Positions 1 through 8,895 of a stretch of 24,278 nucleotides of DNA are shown here, piece by piece. This stretch comes from Acidobacteriota bacterium (GTDB taxonomy: Bacteria > Acidobacteriota > Blastocatellia > Pyrinomonadales > Pyrinomonadaceae). Positions within the stretch are counted from its first letter, which is position 1; every line of letters begins with the position of its first letter. The translations under genes and the position numbers were made by a program. The stretch covers positions 1-24,278 of the forward strand of contig QHXE01000339.1 in NCBI GenBank assembly GCA_003222835.1. The letters run 5' to 3'. The notes below the pieces were generated by a model. That model was not told the origin of the DNA, did no database searches, and saw nothing but the letters and a program-made list of their open reading frames with translations.

Positions 1-27
1 ATACTCATTCAGTATTATCTGAGGGCC

Positions 28-2439
28 ATGATAACAGTCAAAAAGGCGGCGGTGCTCGGCGCCGGCACGATGGGCTCACAGATCGCGGCGCATCTGGCCA
101 ATGCGCGGATAGCGACGCTACTGCTCGACATTGCTCCTCGTGAATTGACTGCGGATGAACGAGCCAAGGGCCTGACGCTGGAGTCGGCGGACGTTCGCAA
201 TCGTATCGCGCGTGGCGGACTCGAGGCCGCAAAGAAAGCTAAGCCCGCGGCGTTCTTTACTTCTGACCTCGCTTCCCTGGTAACGATCGGAAATCTCGAA
301 GACGACTTGCCGAAGTTACAAGACTACGATCTGATCATCGAAGCCGTCGTCGAGAATCTCGACATCAAGCGCCGTTTGTTCGAAAAAGTGGAGCGGCATC
401 GGCGGCCGGCTTCAGTCATCGCTTCGAACACCAGCGGCATTCCCCTTCACCAACTCACTGAGGAACGCTCGGAAGACTTTCGCGCACACTTCCTGGGCAT
501 GCACTTCTTTAATCCCCCGCGCTACATGCATCTGGTCGAGTTGATTCGCACCGAATGGACCAAGCCGGAAGTGTCGTGTTCGATGTTTGGATTTCTGGAT
601 GAGCGACTAGGCAAAGGCGTAGTCGTAGCGAAGGATCGTCCGAACTTCATCGCGAATCGCATCGGCACGTTCGGCGCGCTCGTTACCATGCGCACGATGC
701 TCGAAGATGGTTATTCGATCGAGGAGGTAGACAAGATCACGGGGCCGGCTGTCGGCCGTCCGAAGACCGCAACCTTCCGCACATTCGATCTGGTCGGTCT
801 CGATGTCTTCGCGCACGTGGTCAAGAATTTGCACGAGAATCTTCCTGACGATCCTGAGCGCGAGATCTTCGTGATGCCTGACTTCGTCGCGAAGATGATC
901 GAGCATGGTCTACTGGGAAATAAAACAACGGCGGGCTTCTATCGGAAAGAAAAAGCCGAAGGCGACAAGCGAGAAATTTTGACGCTTGACACCGCAACGC
1001 TCGATTACCGAGCCTCGCAAAAAGTGAAGCTCCCGTCGCTCGAGATGGCCAAGAACATCGAGGACACGCGGGAGCGACTGCAGACGCTCGTGTGGTCCAA
1101 AGATCGGGTTGGCGCGTTTCTCTGGAAGACGCTTTCGCGCACGCTTTGCTACGCCGCTGATCGCATACCGGAAATCGCTGACACGGTCGTCGAAATCGAT
1201 CGCGCGATGCGCTGGGGCTTCAATTGGGAGCTCGGGCCATTCGAAGTGTGGGACGCAATCGGGGTTGAGAAATCAGTCGCCAGATTGAAAGAAGAAGGCA
1301 GAACAGTTCCGGCGAATGTCCAGAGCATGATCGATGCCGGCGTGAAGTCTTTCTACCGAAAGAAAGACGGCAAACACTTCTATTACGACTTCGCTTCCGA
1401 AGAGTATCGGCCGCTCGCTGATCCCCCCGGCACGATTAATCTGAAGTCTCTGAAGGATCGAACCGGCGTCATCAAGAAAAACTCGGGCGCTTCGTTAATC
1501 GATCTCGGTGACGGCGTCGCCTGTCTCGAGTTCCATTCGAAGATGAACTCGATTGGCGGCGACACGCTCGAGATGTTGAAAGTCGCGCTCAACGAAGTCG
1601 AGAAGAATTTCGTTGGGCTCGTGGTGGGCAATCAGGGCCAGAATTTCTCTGTCGGCGCGAACTTAATGCTGATGCTGATGGAGGCGCAGGACGAGAACTG
1701 GGAAGAACTCGACATGATCGGGCGCTTCTTTCAGCAGTCGGTAATGAGGCTGCGTTATTCGCCAAAACCCGTGGTGGTCGCGCCGTTTCAGATGGTGTTT
1801 GGCGGCGGCTGTGAAATGGTTTTGCACGCAGATCGGGTGCGGGCGTCGGCTGAGACTTACATGGGATTGGTTGAAGTCGGAGTCGGCATCATTCCCGCGG
1901 GTTGTGGCACCAAAGAGATGCTGGTGCGCGCGCTCGATTCAATTCCCACAGATATGAAAGACGCCGATCCGTTCCCGTTCGTCAAACGCGCCTTCGAAAC
2001 AATCGCGCTGGCAAAGGTTGCGACCTCGGCGGAAGAAGCGCGTGGTTTTGGTTTTCTCCGCGATGAAGATTCCATTTCGATGAATCCGGATCGTTTGATT
2101 GCGGATGCGAAGAAGGAAGTATTGGCCCTGGCAGCCAGTGGATACGCGCAGCCACAGCAGCGCACAGACATTCTCGCGTTGGGAAATCCAGCCCTGGCAA
2201 CTCTGAAGCTGGGAGTTCACTTGATGAAACGCGCCGGATACATTTCGGATCATGATGCGTTGATTGGCGAAAAGCTGGCGCGGATTTTGACGGGCGGCGA
2301 TCTGAATCACGCGACGCGAGTTTCAGAACAGTACTTGCTTGACCTCGAACGCGAAGCCTTCCTTTCGCTGATCGGAACGCGGAAGACGCAGGAGCGCATC
2401 GCGCATATGCTGAAGACGGGTAAGCCGTTGAGAAATTGA
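28..2439 (+). CDS. fadN: FadN-type 3-hydroxyacyl-CoA dehydrogenase / enoyl-CoA hydratase
   Basis: This 803-residue bifunctional enzyme hydrates trans-2-enoyl-CoA and oxidises the 3-hydroxyacyl-CoA with NAD in cytoplasmic beta-oxidation. The dehydrogenase comes first: the NAD-binding loop GAGTMG is at 11-16, SNTS at 133-136, and the His159/Glu171 dyad lies in the GMHFFNPP...LVE region. Two C-terminal dehydrogenase subdomains follow, at about 205-305 and 365-445. The hydratase domain is at about 495-690, with its two expected glutamates at Glu596 (GGGCEM) and Glu616 (GLVEVG). This order is the reverse of E. coli FadB and matches Bacillus FadN, which is about 790 residues. A GAGGG lies just before the ATG, with unusually short spacing. 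Only 27 bases precede the gene, so a promoter cannot be judged. fadA follows after 20 bases, suggesting one operon. All key residues are present, so an active enzyme is expected. Confidence 0.93.
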   Translation: MITVKKAAVLGAGTMGSQIAAHLANARIATLLLDIAPRELTADERAKGLTLESADVRNRIARGGLEAAKKAKPAAFFTSDLASLVTIGNLEDDLPKLQDYDLIIEAVVENLDIKRRLFEKVERHRRPASVIASNTSGIPLHQLTEERSEDFRAHFLGMHFFNPPRYMHLVELIRTEWTKPEVSCSMFGFLDERLGKGVVVAKDRPNFIANRIGTFGALVTMRTMLEDGYSIEEVDKITGPAVGRPKTATFRTFDLVGLDVFAHVVKNLHENLPDDPEREIFVMPDFVAKMIEHGLLGNKTTAGFYRKEKAEGDKREILTLDTATLDYRASQKVKLPSLEMAKNIEDTRERLQTLVWSKDRVGAFLWKTLSRTLCYAADRIPEIADTVVEIDRAMRWGFNWELGPFEVWDAIGVEKSVARLKEEGRTVPANVQSMIDAGVKSFYRKKDGKHFYYDFASEEYRPLADPPGTINLKSLKDRTGVIKKNSGASLIDLGDGVACLEFHSKMNSIGGDTLEMLKVALNEVEKNFVGLVVGNQGQNFSVGANLMLMLMEAQDENWEELDMIGRFFQQSVMRLRYSPKPVVVAPFQMVFGGGCEMVLHADRVRASAETYMGLVEVGVGIIPAGCGTKEMLVRALDSIPTDMKDADPFPFVKRAFETIALAKVATSAEEARGFGFLRDEDSISMNPDRLIADAKKEVLALAASGYAQPQQRTDILALGNPALATLKLGVHLMKRAGYISDHDALIGEKLARILTGGDLNHATRVSEQYLLDLEREAFLSLIGTRKTQERIAHMLKTGKPLRN

Positions 2440-2459
2440 TCTCGGTTGGAGTCATTATC

Positions 2460-3641
2460 ATGAAAGAAGCAGTAATTGTATCGGCAGTTCGCACGGCGGT
2501 CGGCAAAGCGCCGAAGGGAACTTTGCGCGACACTCGCCCGGACGAAATGGGCGCAGCGGTAATCCAAGAGGCAATCGCACGCGTGCCCGGACTTGAGGCC
2601 TCAGAGATTGAAGACGTGATCATGGGTTGCGCGATGCCCGAAGCCGAGCAAGGGATGAACGTCGCGCGCGCGGCGGCGATTCGCGCGGGCTTGCCGGTTG
2701 AGACCAGTGCGATGACGATCAATCGCTTTTGTTCTTCGGGATTGCAGACGATCGCGATGGCCAACGATCGCATTCGCACGAATGGCGCTGAAGTGATTAT
2801 TGCCGGCGGATTGGAATCGATGTCGATGATTCCGATGGGCGGGCACATCATTCGGCCGAATCCTTATCTGATCGAACATTATCCTGATTTTTATCTGAGC
2901 ATGGGCTTGGCGACTGAAAACGTCGCGCGCAAATACGAAGTCTCTCGTGAAGAGCAGGATGAGTTTGCGTTGCGTTCGCACAGCCGGGCCGTGGCGGCGC
3001 TGGAGGCGGACAAATTCAGGGACGAAACTGTGTCTTTGACTGTTACGGTTGAAGAACTGGACGCCAAAGGCAAGAAGCAGCATCGTGAAATAACTTTCGA
3101 TAGAGACGAAGGCCCGCGGAGCGACACTTCGGCTGAGGCGCTCGCGAAATTGAAACCTGCGTTTCAGTTTAAGGGAACGATCACGGCCGGAAATTCTTCG
3201 CAGATGTCGGATGGCGCGGCGGCTGCGGTCGTAATGTCGGAAGACCGCGCTAAAGAGTTAGGCGCCAAGCCGATCGCCAGACTTGTCGCCTACGCAACTG
3301 CCGGATGTCCGCCGGAAGAGATGGGGATTGGACCAGTCTTCGCGATTCCGAAAGCACTGAAGCTCGCTGGTCTGACACTCGATCAGATCGATCTCATCGA
3401 ATTGAACGAAGCCTTCGCGGCGCAGTCGCTGGCGGTGATCAAGATGCTCGAGCTTAACCCTGATAAGGTAAACGTCAATGGCGGCGCGATTGCTCTGGGT
3501 CATCCGCTCGGCTGCACCGGAGCAAAGTTGACCGCATCGATTCTGCGCGAGCTTAAACGTCGTAACGGCCGATACGGAATGGTAACAATGTGCGTGGGTG
3601 GCGGCATGGGCGCAGCGGGAATTTTCGAGTTGATGAATTGA
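2460..3641 (+). CDS. fadA: Acetyl-CoA acyltransferase (3-ketoacyl-CoA thiolase)
   Basis: This thiolase of 393 residues cleaves 3-ketoacyl-CoA with CoA to release acetyl-CoA, the last step of each beta-oxidation turn. The acylated nucleophile is Cys91 in NRFCSSG. The active-site His348 lies in [10 protein letters not shown] and the second cysteine, Cys378, in MCVGGGMGA; these positions are almost the same as in the classical Zoogloea thiolase. I chose ATG 2460 because GGAG lies 8 bases upstream and the protein then begins with the usual thiolase N-terminus ([16 protein letters not shown]). An in-frame TTG at 2436 overlaps the end of fadN and adds residues not expected in the family. Gene order fadN-fadA supports co-transcription. 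It could act on medium to long ketoacyl-CoA or be an acetoacetyl-CoA thiolase; the neighbours favour fatty-acid degradation. Confidence 0.94.
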   Translation: MKEAVIVSAVRTAVGKAPKGTLRDTRPDEMGAAVIQEAIARVPGLEASEIEDVIMGCAMPEAEQGMNVARAAAIRAGLPVETSAMTINRFCSSGLQTIAMANDRIRTNGAEVIIAGGLESMSMIPMGGHIIRPNPYLIEHYPDFYLSMGLATENVARKYEVSREEQDEFALRSHSRAVAALEADKFRDETVSLTVTVEELDAKGKKQHREITFDRDEGPRSDTSAEALAKLKPAFQFKGTITAGNSSQMSDGAAAAVVMSEDRAKELGAKPIARLVAYATAGCPPEEMGIGPVFAIPKALKLAGLTLDQIDLIELNEAFAAQSLAVIKMLELNPDKVNVNGGAIALGHPLGCTGAKLTASILRELKRRNGRYGMVTMCVGGGMGAAGIFELMN

Positions 3642-3680
3642 AGTTGTGAGTTAAATCGTTGGTTCATCATAGATGAAGGC

Positions 3681-3743
3681 GCAACCTAAAGGTTGAACTC
3701 TGAACTGTGCTGGCCAATGTTCAGAGTCCAAGCTTTAGGTTGC
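3681..3743. repeat. 25-bp inverted repeat (REP/hairpin element)
   Basis: The arms 3681-3705 and 3719-3743 are reverse complements with 2 mismatches in 25, separated by a 13-base loop. The element begins 39 bases after the fadA stop and ends 47 bases before the next gene. It can fold into a long hairpin in RNA. No T-run follows it, so it is not a standard intrinsic terminator. A repetitive extragenic palindrome is the likelier explanation; it could also protect or attenuate the fadNA messenger. Confidence 0.7.
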
Positions 3744-3790
3744 TTTGTTCGAACGATGACAGCTTGAGCGACCCGCGAATCCGGAGTGAG

Positions 3791-4318
3791 ATGACCGCAA
3801 CTGAGGTCTTCGAATCGGTAAGCAACGGCGGCGTTAGCGACTTTTCGGCGCTGGTCGATGTTCTCAATCAGCACGGTCTCTGGTGTGTCGTCGGTGGGCT
3901 CGCGGTTAATTGCTACGTCGAGCCGGTGTTCACAATGGATGCCGATATCGTCGTCGCGTCCTCTGAACTGTCCGCGATTCAAGCCGAATTGATCGCTCGT
4001 GGATTTGAAGTAACCGAACACGCGCATTCAATTAAGGCGCAAATGAAAGGTAGTAATCTTAGAATTCAATTTACCATCGACTTGCGTTATCAGGAATTCT
4101 TAGCGGACGCGAAGATTAAGAGCGTCTTAGGCGAAGATGTCCCGGTAGCGTCATTAGAAAATATTGTTAAGGGAAAAGTTTGGGCTTGGAACGATCCGAG
4201 GCGTCGTCTGTCTAAGCGAAAAAAAGATGAGCTTGATCTGATTAGAATTGGGGAAAAATACCCAGAGCTTCGCGAGTTGATGCCGCGGGTTATTAACGAA
4301 CAACTCGAACAGAGCTAA
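3791..4318 (+). CDS. Nucleotidyltransferase-fold protein (AbiEii/MNT-like)
   Basis: This 175-residue protein resembles the minimal nucleotidyltransferase family that includes AbiEii-type toxins and related proteins. What can be seen is the glycine pair in VVGGLAVN (35-36), the metal-binding acidic pair Asp50/Asp52 in FTMDADIVV, and a C-terminal lysine/aspartate block (KGKVWAWNDPRRR, then KKDELDLIRI) usual in these proteins. ATG 3791 has GGAG four bases upstream. An earlier in-frame ATG at 3707 starts inside the hairpin repeat and is rejected. No HEPN or AbiEi-type partner lies beside it. It separates fadA from fadE, and its codons look more A/T-rich (TTA, ATT, AGA) than the flanking fad genes, which suggests insertion. 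The substrate is unknown; an orphan toxin/antitoxin part is one possibility. Confidence 0.75.
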   Translation: MTATEVFESVSNGGVSDFSALVDVLNQHGLWCVVGGLAVNCYVEPVFTMDADIVVASSELSAIQAELIARGFEVTEHAHSIKAQMKGSNLRIQFTIDLRYQEFLADAKIKSVLGEDVPVASLENIVKGKVWAWNDPRRRLSKRKKDELDLIRIGEKYPELRELMPRVINEQLEQS

Positions 4319-4345
4319 ATCAACTGCGGAGGAAGAAAAAGCATT

Positions 4346-6133
4346 ATGGCAGCCGTAATCGAACAAAAAGAAATCGTCAAAGGTGGAAGCTTTTTGATTG
4401 AAGAGCGCACTCCCGCCGAGATTTTCACGCCGGAAGATTTCAACGAAGAGCATCGCATGATCGCCGACACGACGCGGCAATTCATGGACGCGGAAGTTCT
4501 ACCGCGCATCGATGAACTGGAAAACAAAGATTGGAAGTTGGCGCGCGAGTTGGTGAAGAAGGGCGCTGAGCTCGGGCTGGTGGGGGCGAACATTCCGGAG
4601 GAGTACGACGGTCTCGGACTCGATCAAACCAGCGGCGCATTAATCGCTGAGAATCTCGGGCGGTCGGCTTCCTTTGCGACGACGCTCGGCGCGCAAAGCG
4701 GCATCGGTTTGCTGCCAATCGTTTATTTTGGGACTGAAGCAGCGAAGACAAATTATCTGCCAAAGATCGCGGCCGGCGATTTGATCACAGCTTACGCGTT
4801 GACAGAGGCGGGCTCGGGCTCGGACGCGATGGCCGCAAAAGCGACGGCAAAGCTCAGTGACGGTGGTCAGAACTACATTCTCAACGGCGAGAAGATGTTC
4901 ATCACCAACGGTGGCTTTGCTGACATCTACATCGTGTTCGCGAAAGTTGATGGCGACAAGTTCACGGCGTTCATCGTCGAAAGACAGGAGGGCTGCCAGC
5001 CCGGCGCCGAAGAGCACAAGATGGGAATCAAGGGTTCGAGTACGACACCGCTAATTCTCGCTGACGCGAAAGCGCCGGTCGAGAATCTGCTCGGCGAAGT
5101 CGGCAAAGGTCACAAGATCGCTTTTAATATCCTCAATATCGGACGACTCAAGCTAGGCGCGATGTGTTTGGGCGGCATGAAGCTGGCGCTGACAGAATCG
5201 GTGCGGTACGCGAATGAGCGGCAGCAGTTCGGCAAATCGATCTCTTCGTTCGGCGCCATCAAATCGAAGCTCGGTGAGATGGCAATTCGCACGTGGGTCG
5301 GTGAGGCAATGACCTATCGCACACTGGGTTTGATCGAAGCTGGCCTGGCGGCCGTCGGAGATTCGAAGGACATGGACGCGCGGCTCAAAGCGATTGAGGA
5401 GTACGCGGCTGAGTGTTCAATCATCAAGGTCGCTCTGTCCGAATACTGCGACTACATCACCGATGAGATGGTGCAGATTTACGGCGGCTACGGATATTCG
5501 GCCGATTATCCGGCGGAGCGTGCCTATCGCGACACGCGCATCAATCGGATCTTTGAAGGCACGAACGAAATCAATCGCATGTTGATTCCCGGGCGTTTGA
5601 TGAAGGCCGCGATGAGCGGGCGACTGGCACTGCTACCGGCGGCGCAGGCACTGATGGACGAGATTCTTTCGCCGTCGATGGCCTCATTCGACACGGACGA
5701 AAGCTTGTTGGCGACCGAACTGAAGCTGGCTCAGAATGCGAAGAAAGTTGCACTGATGACCCTTGGCACGGCAGCCCAGAAGTTTATGATGGGGCTCGCC
5801 GAACAGCAGGAAATTCTAATGGGCGTCGCCGACATCATCATGGATGCCTACGCGATGGAGTCGGCGATCCTGCGGACGGTGAAGTTGGCCAGTGCTCAAG
5901 GCGAAAACTCTGCGGCGCGTTACATCGACATGACCCGAGTGTTCTGCAACGACGCGGTTGAGCGGATCGAGATGGAAGCAAAGAACACGCTCGCGGCGAT
6001 GGCGGAAGGCGATGAGCTGCGCACGTTGTTGGCAGCGCTCCGGCGATTTACGAAGATGACGCCGATCAATACAGTGGCGGCGCGGCAGCGGATTGCGGGT
6101 GCGATGATTGAGGCGAACCGGTATGTGTATTGA
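4346..6133 (+). CDS. fadE: FadE-type acyl-CoA dehydrogenase
   Basis: This FAD-dependent acyl-CoA dehydrogenase catalyses the first oxidation of beta-oxidation, passing electrons to an electron-transfer flavoprotein not encoded here. Its 595 residues agree with Bacillus FadE (about 594), which has an extra C-terminal helical region; here that is about 430-595. The family signature LTEAGSGSD is at 152-160. The catalytic base is Glu404 in RIFEGTNEI, preceded by the conserved YGGYGY segment. A strong GGAGG lies 13 bases before ATG 4346, only 27 bases after the nucleotidyltransferase stop. The gene was probably once directly behind fadA, as in the Bacillus fadNAE operon, and may still be read through from that promoter. 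Confidence 0.93.
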   Translation: MAAVIEQKEIVKGGSFLIEERTPAEIFTPEDFNEEHRMIADTTRQFMDAEVLPRIDELENKDWKLARELVKKGAELGLVGANIPEEYDGLGLDQTSGALIAENLGRSASFATTLGAQSGIGLLPIVYFGTEAAKTNYLPKIAAGDLITAYALTEAGSGSDAMAAKATAKLSDGGQNYILNGEKMFITNGGFADIYIVFAKVDGDKFTAFIVERQEGCQPGAEEHKMGIKGSSTTPLILADAKAPVENLLGEVGKGHKIAFNILNIGRLKLGAMCLGGMKLALTESVRYANERQQFGKSISSFGAIKSKLGEMAIRTWVGEAMTYRTLGLIEAGLAAVGDSKDMDARLKAIEEYAAECSIIKVALSEYCDYITDEMVQIYGGYGYSADYPAERAYRDTRINRIFEGTNEINRMLIPGRLMKAAMSGRLALLPAAQALMDEILSPSMASFDTDESLLATELKLAQNAKKVALMTLGTAAQKFMMGLAEQQEILMGVADIIMDAYAMESAILRTVKLASAQGENSAARYIDMTRVFCNDAVERIEMEAKNTLAAMAEGDELRTLLAALRRFTKMTPINTVAARQRIAGAMIEANRYVY

Positions 6134-6148
6134 AGCGCGATTCCTGAG

Positions 6149-6178
6149 ATCTCAGATTTGAAATTTGAGATCTGAGAT
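6149..6178. repeat. A/T-rich imperfect palindrome, copy 1
   Basis: Thirty bases built from CAGATTTGAAATTTGAGATC-like words match their own reverse complement at 24 of 30 positions. The copy begins 16 bases after the fadE stop. Related copies lie at 6455-6486 and 6656-6689. Confidence 0.6.
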
Positions 6179-6292
6179 GGTCCAGCCTAATCACTTTTTC
6201 CCATTAAGCTGAGTTCCAATTACTCTCGGGCGGAGGTACGCACATTTGCCCTCACAGCAAAGCCATGTTTTCGTGGCCATGCTGGTACGCGC

Positions 6293-6670
6293 AATCAACT
6301 TGAGAACGCGGTTGTCTCGATCTCCAATAACATCGCGGAAGGATTTGAACGAGGTACGACCCAAGAATTACTCACTTTCATCTACATTTCGCGTGGCTCA
6401 GCGGGTGAGACGCGGTCAATGTATTGTTTGATCGAGCAGTTGCCGGAGTTTGAAGATTTCAGATCTGAAATTTCAGATTTGAAATCCAGAGCAGAGAGCA
6501 CTTCCAGACAGTTGCGAGCGTGGGCGGACTCTTTACAAAATAGCCAGATCCGAGGCGCTCGCTACCTTACAGATCAATCACGGCGTGTCGACAAACAGCG
6601 CCAGGAACGCGAAGAGTTCCTCACAGAACTTGAGCAATTCGCAACCGAAAGCCATGAATCTCAAATTTGA
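6293..6670 (+). pseudogene. Four-helix-bundle protein remnant (23S rRNA IVP family)
   Basis: The reading frame shows the family hallmark SNNIAEGFERGT followed by a helical segment (FIYISRGSAGETRSM) and a C-terminal helix rich in Arg and Glu, ending at a TGA. The family consists of small four-helix-bundle proteins first found in 23S rRNA intervening sequences; their function is poorly known. The frame is open back to about 6191 but contains no ATG, GTG or TTG before ATG 6419, and the expected N-terminal helix is not recognisable. A GGAGG at 6232-6236 with TTG 6246 opens a different frame, consistent with a frameshift near 6260-6290. The gene therefore looks 5'-broken. Translation from ATG 6419 would give only the last 83 residues. 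It lies between two copies of an A/T-rich palindrome, with a third inside the coding part. Confidence 0.7.
6455..6486. repeat. A/T-rich imperfect palindrome, copy 2
   Basis: This stretch repeats the words CAGATCTGAAATTTCAGATT and lies inside the four-helix-bundle remnant, where it encodes a segment around EISDLK. It is similar in words and symmetry to copies 1 and 3. Confidence 0.55.
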
Positions 6671-6689
6671 AATTTGAGATCTGAAATTC
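6656..6689. repeat. A/T-rich imperfect palindrome, copy 3
   Basis: Words such as CAAATTTGAAATTTGAGATC form an imperfect palindrome that overlaps the end of the four-helix-bundle remnant and stops three bases before ATG 6693. It therefore occupies the place where a ribosome binding site of the MBL-fold gene would be expected. Confidence 0.6.
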
Positions 6690-6692
6690 ACT

Positions 6693-7649
6693 ATGAAAAT
6701 CATCCCCATCACCCTTCCCACCCCCTTCTACATCGGCCCCGTCAACGTCTACCTCATCAAAGAAGATCCCGTTACTCTGATTGACACAGGACCTAAAACC
6801 AAAGAAACCGTCGACGCTCTGCGCGCAGGATTGCGGCATGCGGGCATCTCGATTTCGGACATCCGGCGCATCGTGCTTACGCACGCGCATGAAGATCATT
6901 GCGGCTTGGCGCGGGCGCTGCGCGATGAGGCGAAGGAGGCCAGGGTATTCGTGCACGGTTGGGAGACCGGTCATCGTGCAGGTCGATTGGAATATCAAGA
7001 ACATCGCCAATTGCTTGTGCGCGCCGGCGTACCGCGCGACGAAGTTGACGCGATGCGGAAGCTTTATGACAACTTTCGCCAGTATGCAGACGCTCTCGAC
7101 GAGGAGCACTGCAGTGAACTGATTGATGAAGCCGAATTGGAGTTTGAATCAGGCGTCTTGCAGGTCATGCACACGCCGGGCCACACGCCGGGCTCGTGCT
7201 CTTTCGTGCGCCACGCCGATCGCACGGTCATCGCCGGCGATTGCGTGCTCAAGCGCATCACGCCGAACCCGATTCTCTCGCCGGATCCGATCGATTCGTC
7301 GCGGCGTTTCAAGTCGCTAGCCGAGTATCTGGTAAGCCTGGCCCGCGTGCGGAGCCTGGCGCCGACGCTCGTGTTTGGTGGACACGGTGAGCCGGTTCGC
7401 GACTTCGAAGAACTCTTCACGCGCTACCTGCGCTCGATGCGCGAGCGTCAGGCCCAAATCCTCCGGCTTCTTCCTGACAACGGCGGCACGGCCTGGGAAG
7501 TTTCGCTCGCGCTATTTCCCGATACTGACGATGTGCATCGGTTCCTCGCCGTCTCCGAATCCGTTGCTCATTTGGACTACCTGCATATGGATAATAAGCT
7601 AACGCTCGAAATCAGCGATGACCGCGAGATCTATCGGAAGGTTGACTGA
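6693..7649 (+). CDS. MBL-fold metallo-hydrolase (glyoxalase II / LACTB2-like)
   Basis: This 318-residue metallo-beta-lactamase-fold hydrolase has a full set of metal ligands: His64, His66, Asp68 and His69 in THAHEDHCG, His164 in TPGHTPG, Asp183 in AGDCV and His231 in GGHGEP. A C-terminal stretch (about 245-315) looks like the winged-helix tail found in LACTB2-type members. The family hydrolyses thioesters, phosphodiesters or lactones at a dinuclear zinc site; the substrate here cannot be read from the sequence. ATG 6693 gives the usual N-terminus, but no good Shine-Dalgarno site is visible because an A/T-rich palindrome lies directly upstream. It is preceded by the beta-oxidation genes and followed by a PDZ protein, with no clear functional link to either. 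Confidence 0.88.
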   Translation: MKIIPITLPTPFYIGPVNVYLIKEDPVTLIDTGPKTKETVDALRAGLRHAGISISDIRRIVLTHAHEDHCGLARALRDEAKEARVFVHGWETGHRAGRLEYQEHRQLLVRAGVPRDEVDAMRKLYDNFRQYADALDEEHCSELIDEAELEFESGVLQVMHTPGHTPGSCSFVRHADRTVIAGDCVLKRITPNPILSPDPIDSSRRFKSLAEYLVSLARVRSLAPTLVFGGHGEPVRDFEELFTRYLRSMRERQAQILRLLPDNGGTAWEVSLALFPDTDDVHRFLAVSESVAHLDYLHMDNKLTLEISDDREIYRKVD

Positions 7650-7654
7650 TGGAG

Positions 7655-7694
7655 CGCACGCATCCTGCGTGCGGTACGCTGGCATCCTGCCAGC
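7655..7694. repeat. Two tandem short palindromes sharing a CATCCTGC core
   Basis: Two hairpins stand side by side: 7655-7673 (CGCACGCATCCTGCGTGCG) and 7678-7694 (GCTGGCATCCTGCCAGC). Their stems differ but both centre on CATCCTGC. They begin six bases after the MBL gene stop and could terminate or stabilise its transcript. The shared core with different arms points to a repeated extragenic family. Confidence 0.65.
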
Positions 7695-7805
7695 ACTCTT
7701 CCGTAAAAAAAAGAGCGAGCAGGAGGTCGGCACTCCCAAGATTTTTGGAACCGGGCGGCCCGCGCGCGCGTGGAGAGTCTAAAATCTTTCCGGAGGACTC
7801 TGTAC

Positions 7806-8831
7806 ATGACGCGTAACAAACTGACCTTGATGATCGGACTCATCCTTGGTGGCGGACTGCTGGCCGGCGGCATAACTTATGCCCAGGCGCTCGATTCGCC
7901 TTTCGCTGAAGCTCAGGAACCCGGCTCTGCCGCACAAACTTTTTCGTTTTTTGTCGATGGCGCCTTCCTGGGAGTTGCCGGCGAGGACATCACCAAAGAA
8001 AACATGTCTCGATATGGACTGCGAGAAGTTCGCGGCGTGGGCGTGACGCAGGTAATCAAAGACAGCCCAGCGGAAAAAGCGGGCTTAAAAAAGGACGATG
8101 TGATTCTTCGTTTTGATGGCGAATCGGTGACCAGCGTGCGCAAGTTGACGCGTCTGGTTAGCGAGGGCTCAGCCGATCAGACGGTGCGTCTTACGATCAG
8201 CCGCGCTGGCGCGGAGCAGGAACTCGGCGTGACGCTCTCCAAGCGCAACATGGGTAACTTACTTGGGCCCCAAATCCGAGACGACGTGTTCCGTGGGATT
8301 GAACAGAATTTTCCGCGAATCGAATCGGGCAACGGAGATTTTGTTTTCTCATTTGGGGGCAACCGCCGTATCGGCGTCAGCACGCAGGGGCTGACAAAAC
8401 AGCTCGCGGATTATTTTGGCGTAAAAGATGGCGGCCTGCTGATCACTTCCGTGACCGAGAACAGTCCGGCGGCGAAAGCCGGGTTGAAAGCCGGCGATGT
8501 AATCACAGCCGCCGATGGTGAGAAGGTAACTTCATCGGGAGATCTTACCCGCGCGATTAACAAAAAAGATGACGGTGCCGTCACCCTGACCGTTGTCCAC
8601 GACCACGGTACACGAACAGTGACGGTAACACCTGAGAAGAATCCGGACCGGCTCATTCGTCCCGGCACAATCGGTACGCGGCGGGTTGTGGTTCCTTCGA
8701 TTGAAATACCGGCGATCCCCGAAATTAATATTCAAATTCCCCGCATCGTCGTTCCGGCAACACCGGGGATTGACGTCACGGTCCCGAGTAGAGCGCCTCG
8801 TCCGGGCCGCGCACGAGTGGTCATCATCTAG
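7806..8831 (+). CDS. Exported protein with two PDZ domains
   Basis: This 341-residue protein starts with Lys/Arg and a hydrophobic segment (about 6-25) ending in an AQA site at 26-28, so it is probably exported to the periplasm. Two PDZ domains follow, at about 55-146 and 188-277, each with the DSPAEKAGLKKDDVI / NSPAAKAGLKAGDVI signature that binds protein C-termini. No protease domain or catalytic triad is present, unlike DegP/HtrA, so it is a scaffold or adaptor. The tail (295-325) is rich in alternating Pro, Ile and Val, and the end is basic. ATG 7806 has GGAGG nine bases upstream and leads directly into the signal peptide; a GTG at 7770 would put 12 extra residues in front. Function beyond PDZ binding is unknown. 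Confidence 0.85.
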   Translation: MTRNKLTLMIGLILGGGLLAGGITYAQALDSPFAEAQEPGSAAQTFSFFVDGAFLGVAGEDITKENMSRYGLREVRGVGVTQVIKDSPAEKAGLKKDDVILRFDGESVTSVRKLTRLVSEGSADQTVRLTISRAGAEQELGVTLSKRNMGNLLGPQIRDDVFRGIEQNFPRIESGNGDFVFSFGGNRRIGVSTQGLTKQLADYFGVKDGGLLITSVTENSPAAKAGLKAGDVITAADGEKVTSSGDLTRAINKKDDGAVTLTVVHDHGTRTVTVTPEKNPDRLIRPGTIGTRRVVVPSIEIPAIPEINIQIPRIVVPATPGIDVTVPSRAPRPGRARVVII

Positions 8832-8895
8832 TCTGGGGAACTGTTTCAAGGTTACAGTGCCACGAGCGTTTGAGATTGTGCGAAGAGTGGCTATG

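Larger units (their letters stand above)
6134..6692. other. Gap holding gene remnant and A/T-rich palindromes
   Basis: This 559-base gap between fadE and the MBL-fold gene has no intact recognisable gene. It contains three related A/T-rich palindromes (near 6149, 6455 and 6656) and the decayed four-helix-bundle gene described separately. The last palindrome ends three bases before the ATG of the MBL-fold gene. Confidence 0.7.

Noticed and set aside
1982..2851. Minus-strand frame of 289 residues across the fadN-fadA junction
   Set aside because: It lies opposite two well-supported enzymes and has no motif.
3707..3790. Longer nucleotidyltransferase start at ATG 3707
   Set aside because: The ATG lies in the loop of the 25-bp hairpin repeat and the added residues are repeat-coded; ATG 3791 has its own ribosome binding site.
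6246..6431. Small protein of 61 residues from TTG 6246
   Set aside because: It has a GGAGG upstream, but its frame overlaps the clear four-helix-bundle motif in a different frame; it more likely marks the frameshifted 5' end of that remnant.
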